DNA from: Clostridia bacterium
GTDB lineage: Bacteria > Bacillota > Clostridia > Christensenellales > Aristaeellaceae
Direction: 5' to 3'
Length of the DNA stretch: 52,529 nt
Assembly: GCA_017549335.1 (NCBI GenBank)
Contig: JAFYVB010000025.1
Coordinates: 1-52,529, forward strand
Made by a program: the position numbers and the translations under genes. Shown one piece after another: positions 23,588-31,094 of this stretch. Under the pieces are notes generated by a model, which was not told the origin of the DNA, searched no databases, and saw nothing but the letters and a program-made list of their open reading frames with translations. Every line of letters begins with the position of its first letter. The first letter of the stretch is position 1.

Positions 23588-23664
23588 GACTACAATTAGA
23601 CCACGAATGACCCTCATTAGACCCCAAAAGACCCCAATTTGACTCGAAGAGACCCTGATTAGAC
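23588..23664 (-). repeat. helically phased GTC array B
   Basis: Eight GAC trinucleotides on the plus strand start at 23588, 23599, 23609, 23620, 23630, 23641, 23651 and 23662: the spacing alternates strictly 11, 10, 11, 10, 11, 10, 11. The true unit is therefore 21 bases, with ATTA- or ATTT-type ends on the 11-mers. It lies 171 bases upstream of the three-paralogue operon and 102 bases inside the tRNA-Arg scar. Confidence 0.88.
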
Positions 23665-23765
23665 CTCGAACATCTTTTCCTTCAGTCATGCGCAAAAGCA
23701 ATAATTCTTATCATTTTCTTAGTATTAGTGTTTATTGCATATGATTTTTGGTCAATTTTCCACTC

Positions 23766-23810
23766 CTACGAATCAAAAGGTCGTGGGTTCGAATCCTGCG
23801 GGGCGCGCCA
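23766..23810 (+). other. 3' half of tRNA-Arg(ACG): attachment-site scar
   Basis: Starts in the anticodon loop (CTACGAA), then the 3' anticodon strand, AGGTC variable loop, T-arm GTGGG-TTCGAAT-CCTGC, acceptor GGGGCGC, G and CCA. The 5' half is absent: the bases before it do not pair. Such halves are left at the far end of elements that integrate into tRNA genes and restore the intact tRNA at the other end. The intact copy would lie left of this window. Confidence 0.88.
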
Positions 23811-23815
23811 GTAAA

Positions 23816-23846
23816 AAGTCTTGAAGTATCAAGGCTTTTTCTTTTT
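23816..23846 (+). terminator. terminator following the tRNA-Arg scar
   Basis: AAGTCTTGA pairs with TCAAGGCTT (one G-T pair), followed by TTTTTCTTTTT. Probably the original tRNA terminator. Confidence 0.85.
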
Positions 23847-23857
23847 GCTTTTTGGAG

Positions 23858-23938
23858 TTATATGGTTTCTTTGAAAGAGGAATAATCATAAACCATAAAT
23901 ACGGCATTCAAAATACTCTTTCGCATGCCTTTTTTCAC
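23858..23938 (-). CDS. possible 26-residue peptide
   Basis: GTG 23938 has AAGGAG 8 bases upstream and a promoter further up (TTGTAT, 18 bases, TATAAT with an extended TGC). It reads MKKGMRKSILNAVFMVYDYS then SFKETI and TAA. A short cationic amphipathic peptide is plausible, but so is chance. Confidence 0.35.
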   Translation of the reverse strand: MKKGMRKSILNAVFMVYDYSSFKETI

Positions 23939-24117
23939 TGCCTCAACTCCTTCCTTTGTCATTTATACCATACTTATTTGATTTATTGTTCATTATAGCA
24001 TATTCAAACACATCAATACAACATTTATCATGATACAATTAATCTCTTTGTCTCTTCTTTCCCTGCGCCCCGCTTGTTTCAATCGTATTTACGCGTAAGT
24101 ATAAAGACCCTGGATAA

Positions 24118-24264
24118 AATGCACTGGCCAACGAACTGCTCCGCAGCAGAAAACACTCCGTATCCGAAGTCGCCAAGCTCTGTGGTTTCGCCAGCCACAC
24201 TACCATCTACCGCGTATACCGCAAAAACTTCGGCCATGCACCGTCTGTGTCAAAGCAAGAATAA
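24118..24264 (+). pseudogene. AraC-type HTH C-terminal remnant
   Basis: Frame opens right after a TAA and reads NALANELLRSRKHSVSEVAK then LCGFASHTTIYRVYRKNFGH and ends APSVSKQE-TAA. This is the last helix-turn-helix of an AraC regulator, without start or upstream domain. It lies in the decayed stretch between the two tRNA scars, consistent with a mostly deleted older element. Confidence 0.7.
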
Positions 24265-24283
24265 AGTTAACTATTACAAAGCA

Positions 24284-24314
24284 AAAGCAGAGTGTCACAC
24301 AAACACTCTGCTTT
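24284..24314. other. hairpin paired with array C
   Basis: AAAGCAGAGTG and CACTCTGCTTT, same stem and neighbour sequence as 23547-23577. Hairpin plus array are duplicated as one unit of about 120 bases. Confidence 0.75.
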
Positions 24315-24324
24315 CACTTTCATT

Positions 24325-24401
24325 GACCATGATTAGACCATGAATGACCCTCATTAGACCACAAAAGACTATGATTTGACTCGAAGAGACCCTGATTAGT
24401 C
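24325..24401 (-). repeat. helically phased GTC array C (copy of array B)
   Basis: GAC starts at 24325, 24336, 24346, 24357, 24367, 24378 and 24388 (spacing 11, 10, 11, 10, 11, 10); the eighth position, 24399, holds GTC instead. Most bases between the repeats match array B. It lies 82 bases inside the tRNA-Val scar. Confidence 0.85.
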
Positions 24402-24482
24402 CCTCCAGCATTCCTTTAAACTTCATATATCCGCACCGAAACAGGCCATTTTAAATGTAATTTTTGTTGATAAATGGTGGCT

Positions 24483-24527
24483 TTGACATCGTGGAGGTCA
24501 TAGGTTCGACTCCTACCGATCCCACCA
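24483..24527 (+). other. 3' half of tRNA-Val(GAC): second attachment-site scar
   Basis: Starts in the anticodon loop (TTGACAT, anticodon GAC), then CGTGG, AGGTC, T-arm ATAGG-TTCGACT-CCTAC, acceptor CGATCCC, A and CCA. No 5' half is present upstream. One T-stem pair is mismatched, as expected for a non-functional leftover. It marks the right end of a second, older integration. Confidence 0.82.
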
Positions 24528-24531
24528 CGAA

Positions 24532-24560
24532 AACTCCTTGAGAAATCAAGGAGTTTTTTG
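24532..24560 (+). terminator. terminator following the tRNA-Val scar
   Basis: AACTCCTTGA pairs with TCAAGGAGTT around GAAA and is followed by TTTT. Confidence 0.88.
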
Positions 24561-24934
24561 TTTTGCTGTTTTTTATACTTGCCAAAGCGCCCCAAAATGC
24601 CGCGAATTCTTTTCTTCCATGATCAAAAATCGCAGATATTTTTAAATTATATTTTCTCCCGTCAGAGCAGTTTGCAGATTGAGCATTTATGCCGAAATGA
24701 GGATCTTCCGTGATGATCATTTTTGAAAACGGTCATCTTTCACACCCGCATCATCTGCTGCGGCATTCATGACGGCGATTAGTACATGCCCTTCTGAACG
24801 AAATAACGTATGTACTAAAATACATTTCTCTCGTGCACGTAATTATAGATTGCGTGCACGTTTTTTATGATAAATTCGATACATTTATGATTTAATATAT
24901 GGGGAATGGAAAACAGCATCGCCCTCACGGTGCG
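24561..24934. other. intergenic stretch at the island-chromosome border
   Basis: Holds an 8-base inverted repeat TAGTACAT/ATGTACTA (24780-24817) and a terminator-like hairpin CGTGCACG/CGTGCACG with T6 (24832-24866). No gene is supported; an 89-codon minus-strand frame at 24451-24720 overlaps the tRNA scar and terminator. Confidence 0.55.
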
Positions 24935-24963
24935 TTGACACTTCCTGCTGCCTATGATACAAT
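24935..24963 (+). promoter_or_regulatory. promoter of the split-barrel gene
   Basis: TTGACA (24935-24940), 17 bases, TACAAT (24958-24963), 38 bases before the ATG at 25001. Confidence 0.85.
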
Positions 24964-25000
24964 GAACAGGAATAAATTCCCAAAAAGGAGGTTTCTTGTG

Positions 25001-25738
25001 ATGAAGAAACTGCTTTCTGTCTTGCTTGCTATGCTGTTGCTGTGCGGCATGGCTGCCGCCGAGATCGACGTTACCTCCGGCGCTTCTCAGGTGACCAATG
25101 CGGAAACCCAGATGGCGCAGGAAGATATCAAGGCGATGATCCTTGATTATCTGCGTGGCTTCCCGCTGACCACCAACGAGGACGGCTCCACCAAGGAATG
25201 GGCTTATCGCGAGATGTATCAGATCGCGACCGTGCACGGCGATATGCCCGGTCTGTCTTCTGTGGAATTCGTGCTTGACCCGGAAACCATGCGCCTGTAC
25301 TGCTCCAGCGAAAAGGGCACCGAAAAGTGCGTGGATATTGCATCCAACCCCAACGTTGCCATGTACTGGTATAAGCAGATTCCGGAAGATGCCTACATCC
25401 CCCAGGTGAACGACTACTTCAACTCCTACGGCGTGCAGATCAAGGGTACTGCGAAGCTGATGGACGGCACCGAGGATACTTTCTTCCGCGGCGCGAGCCT
25501 GTATATGCGCACCCTGTACGGCCCCGCCCGCTGGGACGCCATGGATGAAGAAACCCAGAAGAAGACCATCGAGCGCGTTGGCGGCTTCAACGAGTGGATC
25601 GAGATCATCCCCACCGAGTACAACGTGACCAGCCTCTTCTGGTCCTACAACAAGGAAGGTTCTGCCCGTCCGCAGTATTATGATCCGGACTCTGCGACCT
25701 TCGGCAAGGATCCGCGTCAGGTCTACTACGTCAAGTAA
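25001..25738 (+). CDS. secreted pyridoxamine 5'-phosphate oxidase-like split-barrel protein
   Basis: 245 residues from ATG 25001 with AAGGAGG upstream; the longer frame from 24899 overlaps the promoter. Signal peptide MKKLLSVLLAMLLLCGMAAA with cleavage before EIDV. The rest matches the FMN-binding split barrel: IATVHGDMPGLSSVEFVLD, LYCSSEKGTEKCVDIASNPN, VAMYWYKQI, and a YGVQIKGTAKLMDG strand. The family is normally cytoplasmic and binds FMN, F420 or heme; export is unusual. A single-gene unit with its own promoter and terminator. Confidence 0.8.
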   Translation: MKKLLSVLLAMLLLCGMAAAEIDVTSGASQVTNAETQMAQEDIKAMILDYLRGFPLTTNEDGSTKEWAYREMYQIATVHGDMPGLSSVEFVLDPETMRLYCSSEKGTEKCVDIASNPNVAMYWYKQIPEDAYIPQVNDYFNSYGVQIKGTAKLMDGTEDTFFRGASLYMRTLYGPARWDAMDEETQKKTIERVGGFNEWIEIIPTEYNVTSLFWSYNKEGSARPQYYDPDSATFGKDPRQVYYVK

Positions 25739-25753
25739 TTCCCTCGCATAACC

Positions 25754-25785
25754 ATCGCCCGCCGGCATGCCGGCGGGCGATTTTT
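25754..25785 (+). terminator. intrinsic terminator
   Basis: ATCGCCCGCCGGC pairs with GCCGGCGGGCGAT around AT-rich centre, followed by TTTTT. Confidence 0.92.
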
Positions 25786-25904
25786 GTGTCTGCGGACGCA
25801 TCCGACGATCGTCAGACGTTTTCATTATGTAGCACATTTCCAGAAGGCAAGCCCTTGCAGCCCTGCCTTGCGCCGAAGATTATGCGTTATTCGTTTATGC
25901 GGCG

Positions 25905-27902
25905 TCAGATACATTCCTGCCGATAGACAGAAGGCGTAACGCCGATGATGCGCTTGAACGCCCGGTTGAAAGACGCGATGCTTTGGAATCCCGTTTTAAA
26001 GCAGACGTCGGCAATGGATGCATCTGTTTTCAGCAGCCTGCAGCCCTGCTGAATACGAAGCCTTATGATGTATTCCGCAACGGTTATGTTCAGGTATTTT
26101 CTGAACAGGCGCGATACATATTCACGCGTGTAGAAAAAATGCGCCGCCAGATCGGACACGGATGCGATCTCCTGATAATGCTCATCCAGATAATTCTGAA
26201 TTTCAACAAGCGCCGCAGGCAGGTTTGCCCGATCCTGATGATAGCTGTTCTTGCGCTGCAGCATACGCTTCATAATGTTATTGCCGCCCTGACCGAAGTA
26301 GGCCTGCAGCATGCAGTAATCCCGGTACATTTCATCATATTGCTTGCTGTGCTCCGCATGGGGCTCATAGATGCCCATCTCCGGCGCATGCATACGTTCT
26401 GCCGCTTCGGTGATCGATGTATAGCCGCCGTTTTGCTCCCCCGCCGCCACGGCTGCCATGATCGCGCTGCCCAGCGCCGGACCCTGCTTGGTAGCCGTAA
26501 CATGAATGGGCATATTCAATACATCGGCATAAATCTGCATCAGCATGGGATTTTTCTGGCTGATGCCGCCCGAAGCGATGATCTCATCCACCCGAAGACC
26601 GTGTTTTCGATTGTTCTCTACAATCACACGGATACCAAAGGCCGTTGCCTCGATCAGCGCACGGTAAATATCCTCCGCGCGGGTCTGCAGCGTCATGCCC
26701 ACCAGCAAACCGCTCAGGTCGCTGTCCACCAGAATGCTGCGGTTTCCATTCCACCATTCCAGCGCCATCAGCCCGTTTTCACCGGGCTGCAGTTTATCTG
26801 CCAGTTCCGTCAGGTACTGCTGCACGGTGATGCCTTTTTCTTCTGCCGTCCGGCGATAGCTTTCCGGCACGCAGTGATCTGCAAACCAGGCGAAAAGATC
26901 GCCCACGCAGCTCTGCCCCATCTCATAGCTGATCAGTCCGGGGATCATGCCGTTTCGCACGCTGCCGCAGATGCCCGGAATATCCAGCGCATCGCCGTCG
27001 CCCAATGCATGAAGACCTGTGGACGTGCCGATGACCAGCATCATCTGTCCCGCGTGTGTTACATTGACAGCCGGGCCGCAAACATGCCCGTCGCAGTTTG
27101 CGGTAGTAACGGCCACATTTTCGGGCAATCCCAGTTTTTCGGCCATTTTCGGCAGCAGCGTGCCCGCATTGGCGCCGATTTCAAGGATCGGCCAGGCATG
27201 CTTGTCGCGAATGACATGACGCAGCCGCTCATCCAGCGTCGCAAAGAAATCTTCCTCCGGATAGCCGCGCCGGGCGTCGTAAAAGCTTTTGCAGCCTGCA
27301 AAACCCGCACCGCGCGTGCGGCGTCCGGTGAGCTGAAATACGATCCAGTCGCCCGCTTCGATCCATTCATCCATCAGATCGTAAACGTCAGGCGCCTCCT
27401 GCAGCAATTCCCACAGTTTGGGATAAGACCATTCGCTGTTGATTTTGCCGCCGTAGTTTTTCAGCCACACTTCGCTGCGTGCCTTGGCAATGCGCGTCAT
27501 TTCGTTGGCCTGACGCTGCGCACCGTGATGCTTCCACAATTTCACATACGCATGAGGATTCCGTGCATACTCCGGCAAAAAGCAAACCGGCGTGCCGTCC
27601 TTTAAAACAGGCAGCGTCGTGCTGGCGGTAAAGTCTACGCCAAGACCAATGATATCCTGTGCATCAACGCCGGATTGCTTTACCGCTTTGGTCACGGCAA
27701 TTTCCAGCGATTCCAGATAATCCCGGGGATCCTGCAGCGCCCAGCCATCCGGCAAAGGCGTGCCGCAGGGCATTTTTTTGCTGATCACGCCGTGCGCATA
27801 GGGATGCTCCTGTGCGGAAAGCACTTCCCCGCTTGCCACGTCCACCACGACCGCACGCGCGGACAGCGTACCGAAATCCAGCCCGATCGTATACTTCGCC
27901 AT
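25905..27902 (-). CDS. L-ribulokinase fused to an AraC-type DNA-binding domain
   Basis: 665 residues against about 560 for AraB. Residues 1 to about 545 are a complete FGGY kinase of the ribulokinase type: YTIGLDFGTLSARAVVVDVA, a GLGVDFTASTTLPV segment, TANCDGHVCGPAV, MLVIGTSTGLHALGD and IIASGGISQKNPMLMQIYAD. From about 560 an AraC double HTH follows without a stop: VSDLAAHFFYTREYVSRLFR, ASIADVCFKTGFQSIASFNR and VTPSVYRQ. The enzyme phosphorylates L-ribulose with ATP. The fusion could make the kinase a sugar-responsive regulator of pentose genes. Last gene of an operon with a phosphatase and an epimerase. No frameshift or internal stop is visible at the junction. Confidence 0.88.
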   Translation of the reverse strand: MAKYTIGLDFGTLSARAVVVDVASGEVLSAQEHPYAHGVISKKMPCGTPLPDGWALQDPRDYLESLEIAVTKAVKQSGVDAQDIIGLGVDFTASTTLPVLKDGTPVCFLPEYARNPHAYVKLWKHHGAQRQANEMTRIAKARSEVWLKNYGGKINSEWSYPKLWELLQEAPDVYDLMDEWIEAGDWIVFQLTGRRTRGAGFAGCKSFYDARRGYPEEDFFATLDERLRHVIRDKHAWPILEIGANAGTLLPKMAEKLGLPENVAVTTANCDGHVCGPAVNVTHAGQMMLVIGTSTGLHALGDGDALDIPGICGSVRNGMIPGLISYEMGQSCVGDLFAWFADHCVPESYRRTAEEKGITVQQYLTELADKLQPGENGLMALEWWNGNRSILVDSDLSGLLVGMTLQTRAEDIYRALIEATAFGIRVIVENNRKHGLRVDEIIASGGISQKNPMLMQIYADVLNMPIHVTATKQGPALGSAIMAAVAAGEQNGGYTSITEAAERMHAPEMGIYEPHAEHSKQYDEMYRDYCMLQAYFGQGGNNIMKRMLQRKNSYHQDRANLPAALVEIQNYLDEHYQEIASVSDLAAHFFYTREYVSRLFRKYLNITVAEYIIRLRIQQGCRLLKTDASIADVCFKTGFQSIASFNRAFKRIIGVTPSVYRQECI

Positions 27903-27935
27903 AGCCCTTTTCTCCCAAGAAAATAAAGATCCGTA

Positions 27936-28547
27936 TTACTCTATGCAGATATGCTTCGGTTCGTCGGCAAGCCGGTGCATATTCCATGCATCCAGCTGCC
28001 AGCGGGAGGAAAAACGAAAAACGCTGAATGCGCCGTTATCGTGAATCAGCGCATAGGGATCGACCATGGTGCCAAGCACGTAGGAGATCATGCATTTGAT
28101 GGTTCCTTCATGGCAGAAAACCGCCACGTTTTCGCAATCCTTCAGCTGCTCCATTTCCTTCATGAAGGCAGCCGTGCGCTCATACTGCATCTGATGACTT
28201 TCGCCACCGACGGCTGTATAGTCGCGCAGTTTTCGAGCCTGAACGCAAACGTCGCCGTAAAGACGCGTGCATTCTTCAACCGGGCGGGCCTCAAATTCGC
28301 CAACCGACAATTCGCGCAGGTTTTCCCTTACCTCCGGCTGACAATCCGGCAGCACAACTTGCGCCGTCTGCACGGCGCGTAAAAGATCACTGGAATATAC
28401 GCGGTCAAAACGAATCGCTTCCAGCTCGACTTTTGCTTTCCGGGCATCCGCAATGCCCTTTTCCGTCAGCGGGGTAGGCGCCCAGCCTCCAAAGCATTTA
28501 TTCCGATTCAGCACGCTCTCTCCGTGCCGGACCACATAAAGTTTCAC
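27936..28547 (-). CDS. histidine phosphatase family protein
   Basis: 203 residues. Phosphoglycerate-mutase-like fold with catalytic LYVVRHGESVLNRNKCFGGW, the conserved VYSSDLLRAVQTAQ, the acid LRELSVGEFE, and the second histidine in VAVFCHEGTIKCM. In this context (ribulokinase and TIM epimerase) it may dephosphorylate a sugar phosphate; the family is broad. It stops 33 bases before the ribulokinase start and begins 4 bases after the epimerase stop. Confidence 0.88.
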   Translation of the reverse strand: MKLYVVRHGESVLNRNKCFGGWAPTPLTEKGIADARKAKVELEAIRFDRVYSSDLLRAVQTAQVVLPDCQPEVRENLRELSVGEFEARPVEECTRLYGDVCVQARKLRDYTAVGGESHQMQYERTAAFMKEMEQLKDCENVAVFCHEGTIKCMISYVLGTMVDPYALIHDNGAFSVFRFSSRWQLDAWNMHRLADEPKHICIE

Positions 28548-28551
28548 TGTC

Positions 28552-29463
28552 TTATACCTCTTTTTCCTTCAATTCCTTTTTTGCGTTTTCAAACAGCGAA
28601 TCAAGATGCGCGCAAACGTCGCCCAGGAAACGCATGGAGGATTCCTTCAGATGATCCGGCAGGCGGCTGTTCTGCACGGTTTCCAGCACAAGGCAGCCGT
28701 CATAATCCACTTCAGCCAGCGTCTGCATGATTTTTTCCCAGTTGATCATGCCGACAAACGGCGGCAAATGATCATCTCGTGCGCCAAGGTTATCCGCAAA
28801 GTGCAGCGCCTTGAGCCGTTTGCCCATCTTGCGGATGCCCCATGTCTGCAATTCGCCGTAATTCAGGTTACCATGGCCGAAATCCCAGCAGCCGCCGACA
28901 AAATCGCTGTTATACGAATCAATCAGCGCCACCAGATCGCTGGCTCTTGAGCCGAACCGCTCGATTTTTGCATGTGCGGGAACGTTTTCAAACGCAATGC
29001 CCACGCCCAGCTCGGTCAAACGCTTTACCACGCCGTCATAGATCCTGTGATTTTCGGCAACGTGCAGTTCCACCTCTTCCGCAGGCGCATAGGGGCTGGC
29101 CACCGGGTGCGCCACCACCCACTTGACGCCCGCAATACCGCAGATCTCTACCGCGCGCATGGTGGCGTCATGCAGTTTTTGCACCATATCCTCATCCGTA
29201 TCCACAAACTTCATGGAGCGGAAAGGCAGATGTCCCTGATAAAAGGAAACGCCCAGCTGATCGGCGGTTTCCTTCATCGAAACGGCCACTTCCTTCCAGT
29301 CATCTCCGCTGAAGGGGCCTTCATCCCACTGCAGAGCGCACAAGTTCAGATCCAGCACACGGTAACCCAGCGCATGATGACGCCGTATCGATTCATTCAG
29401 CGAGATGAACGCATCATCTTCCCTTCGCTTTGCAAACATGGTGGTCATGGACGAAACAATCAT
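28552..29463 (-). CDS. sugar phosphate isomerase/epimerase (TIM barrel)
   Basis: 303 residues with AAGGAG 7 bases before the ATG at 29463. Barrel pattern with VSFYQGHLPFRSM, KWVVAHPVASPYAPAEEVEL, GIAFENVPAHA, GGCWDFGHGNLNY and ALHFADNLGARDDHLPPFVG; the last carries the His/Asp metal ligands. Probably a pentose or ketose 3/4-epimerase acting with the ribulokinase downstream. First gene of the three-gene minus-strand operon. Confidence 0.83.
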   Translation of the reverse strand: MIVSSMTTMFAKRREDDAFISLNESIRRHHALGYRVLDLNLCALQWDEGPFSGDDWKEVAVSMKETADQLGVSFYQGHLPFRSMKFVDTDEDMVQKLHDATMRAVEICGIAGVKWVVAHPVASPYAPAEEVELHVAENHRIYDGVVKRLTELGVGIAFENVPAHAKIERFGSRASDLVALIDSYNSDFVGGCWDFGHGNLNYGELQTWGIRKMGKRLKALHFADNLGARDDHLPPFVGMINWEKIMQTLAEVDYDGCLVLETVQNSRLPDHLKESSMRFLGDVCAHLDSLFENAKKELKEKEV

Positions 29464-29735
29464 TTAAAACTCCTTTTCTCCCTCTGCGGGATGAAAATGT
29501 AATCGATTATGTACATTATAGTATAAACGCTCAGAAAATGGTTTTGAGAATTTCCCCTGCAAACGCCTTTTGCTGTAAATCGTTTTCATCCGCTGAAAAC
29601 AAAGCGGAAATCAAACAGCATTCCGATGCCGGTTTTCGGTTCTTTGGGAAACTATGAAAATCATTTTCCAAAAACGTGCAGCAAAACCAAAGAAAAGAAA
29701 ACCGTTTTTGCACGCAATCCACTACAATATTACTG

Positions 29736-30251
29736 ATGGCGCTTGATACTTTCCAGCCGGGCTGTGAAAAGCACGAGCTTCCCTTTGGCGAAAAAGCAAA
29801 GCTGCAAACGCTTCCGGGCAGCATTTTCCTGTATGGTTCTCCGGCGGACTGATGTACCGGCACTTATCCGGAGTTCATGCGCACGCTGCATTTTGCCGGA
29901 AATACCTTCAAAGTATCTTCCGGCATGGGCACCGAAGTGCTCAACGGCAACTGCATGTGGGTTCGTGCGGAATATGCAGGCCGCAGCGTTTTGTTTACCG
30001 GCGATGCCAACAAAAAATACGCCATGCGCAGGGACGAATCGTACGATCTGTTCATTGAAAAATATGGTGAAGAGCTGCGCAGTGATATTGTGAAATTTCC
30101 GCATCACGGACGCGTCAGCGACGGTGCAAAGCTTGCAGGGAAAAAATTGACAAAGCTCGGCATTTTGTGGTATGACTTAAACAGCGGAAGCGTCCTTTAC
30201 TCCGTCAAGGAAAGCGGCGCGGACATTTCCATCGTCCCCCCTAACGCATAA
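29736..30251 (+). pseudogene. metallo-beta-lactamase-fold (ComEC-like) hydrolase, truncated and interrupted
   Basis: In one frame: MALDTFQPGCEKHELPFGEK, then a TGA at 29850-29852, then CTGTYPEFMRTLHFAGNTFK, RSVLFTGDANKKY and DIVKFPHHGRVSDG, ending at TAA 30251. FTGDA and the PHHGR motif are the C-terminal half of a ComEC-type MBL domain; the HxHxDH zinc motif that should precede them is absent, so the 5' part is lost. Both a deletion and a nonsense codon point to a dead gene. No ribosome site precedes the first ATG. Confidence 0.75.
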
Positions 30252-30302
30252 TGCGATAAAACGCTCTTTCAATACAAACTTGAAAAGTGGGAGGAAAACA
30301 AC

Positions 30303-31076
30303 ATGATTCTGGAGAATAAAGTTGCAGTAGTTACCGGCGCCGGCAGCGGCATTGGCCGTGCAACCGCCATTCGTCTTGCCAAGGAAGGCGCAGCTGTCGC
30401 CATTCTGGATATCAACGAAGCGCACGCTGTGGAAACGGCTGAGATGATCCAAAAGGAAGGCGGCCGCGCGCTGCCCGTTATGACCGATATCACCAAGCGC
30501 GAGGACGTATTCGCCGCCGCCGAAAAGACCGTTCAGGCCTTCGGTCCGCTGGATATTTGGGTCAACTGCGCCGGCTATTCCAAGATCATCCCCTTCCTCG
30601 AGCACACAGATGAACTGTGGAACCGCACCATGGATATCAACCTGAAGGGCTGCTTCCTGGGCTGCCAGGCCGCCGTGACCCACATGAACGAAAAGGGCGG
30701 CGCCATCGTCAATTTCTCCTCTGAATCCGGCAAAAAGGGTACCACCTGGTACGCCGCCTACTGCGCCAGCAAGTTTGCCGTGCTGGGTCTGACCCAGTCC
30801 GTCGCCGCCGAGTTTGCCTCCAAGGGCATCCGCTGCAACGCCGTTTGCCCCGGCGTTGTGCTTACGCCCATGTGGGATCAGCAGGTTGCCGATTATGCCA
30901 AGAAGCGCAACCTCAAGCCCGAAGAAGTTATGCCCCGTTTCCGCAACAACATTCCGCTGCATCGTCTGTGCGAGCTGAAGGAAGTAACCGATCTGGTAGT
31001 CTTCCTCCTGTCTGACAATTCGTCCTACATGACGGGTCAATCCATCAACCTGACGGGCGGCAATACGATGTATTAA
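30303..31076 (+). CDS. short-chain dehydrogenase/reductase
   Basis: 257 residues, ribosome site GGGAGG. Rossmann cofactor motif VTGAGSGIGRATAIRL, an aspartate after strand 2 (ILDIN) favouring NAD, the NCAGYS motif, catalytic Ser in VNFSSESG and YxxxK in YAAYCASK, and CPGVVLTPM. Classical SDR, probably a polyol or sugar-acid dehydrogenase. 18 bases ahead of the FAD oxidoreductase, with which it forms an operon facing the RpiR gene. Confidence 0.92.
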   Translation: MILENKVAVVTGAGSGIGRATAIRLAKEGAAVAILDINEAHAVETAEMIQKEGGRALPVMTDITKREDVFAAAEKTVQAFGPLDIWVNCAGYSKIIPFLEHTDELWNRTMDINLKGCFLGCQAAVTHMNEKGGAIVNFSSESGKKGTTWYAAYCASKFAVLGLTQSVAAEFASKGIRCNAVCPGVVLTPMWDQQVADYAKKRNLKPEEVMPRFRNNIPLHRLCELKEVTDLVVFLLSDNSSYMTGQSINLTGGNTMY

Positions 31077-31094
31077 CCTTACGGAGGAAATCAT

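Noticed and set aside
23766-23810. Complete tRNA gene
   Set aside because: No 5' acceptor, D-arm or 5' anticodon strand upstream; only the 3' half from the anticodon loop is present. The same holds for 24483-24527.
1927-24401. Phased arrays as CRISPR arrays
   Set aside because: Repeat unit is only three fixed bases in a 10-11 base period, with no 20-40 base repeats, unique spacers or cas genes.
24451-24720. 89-codon minus-strand frame
   Set aside because: Crosses the tRNA-Val scar and its terminator and has no ribosome site.
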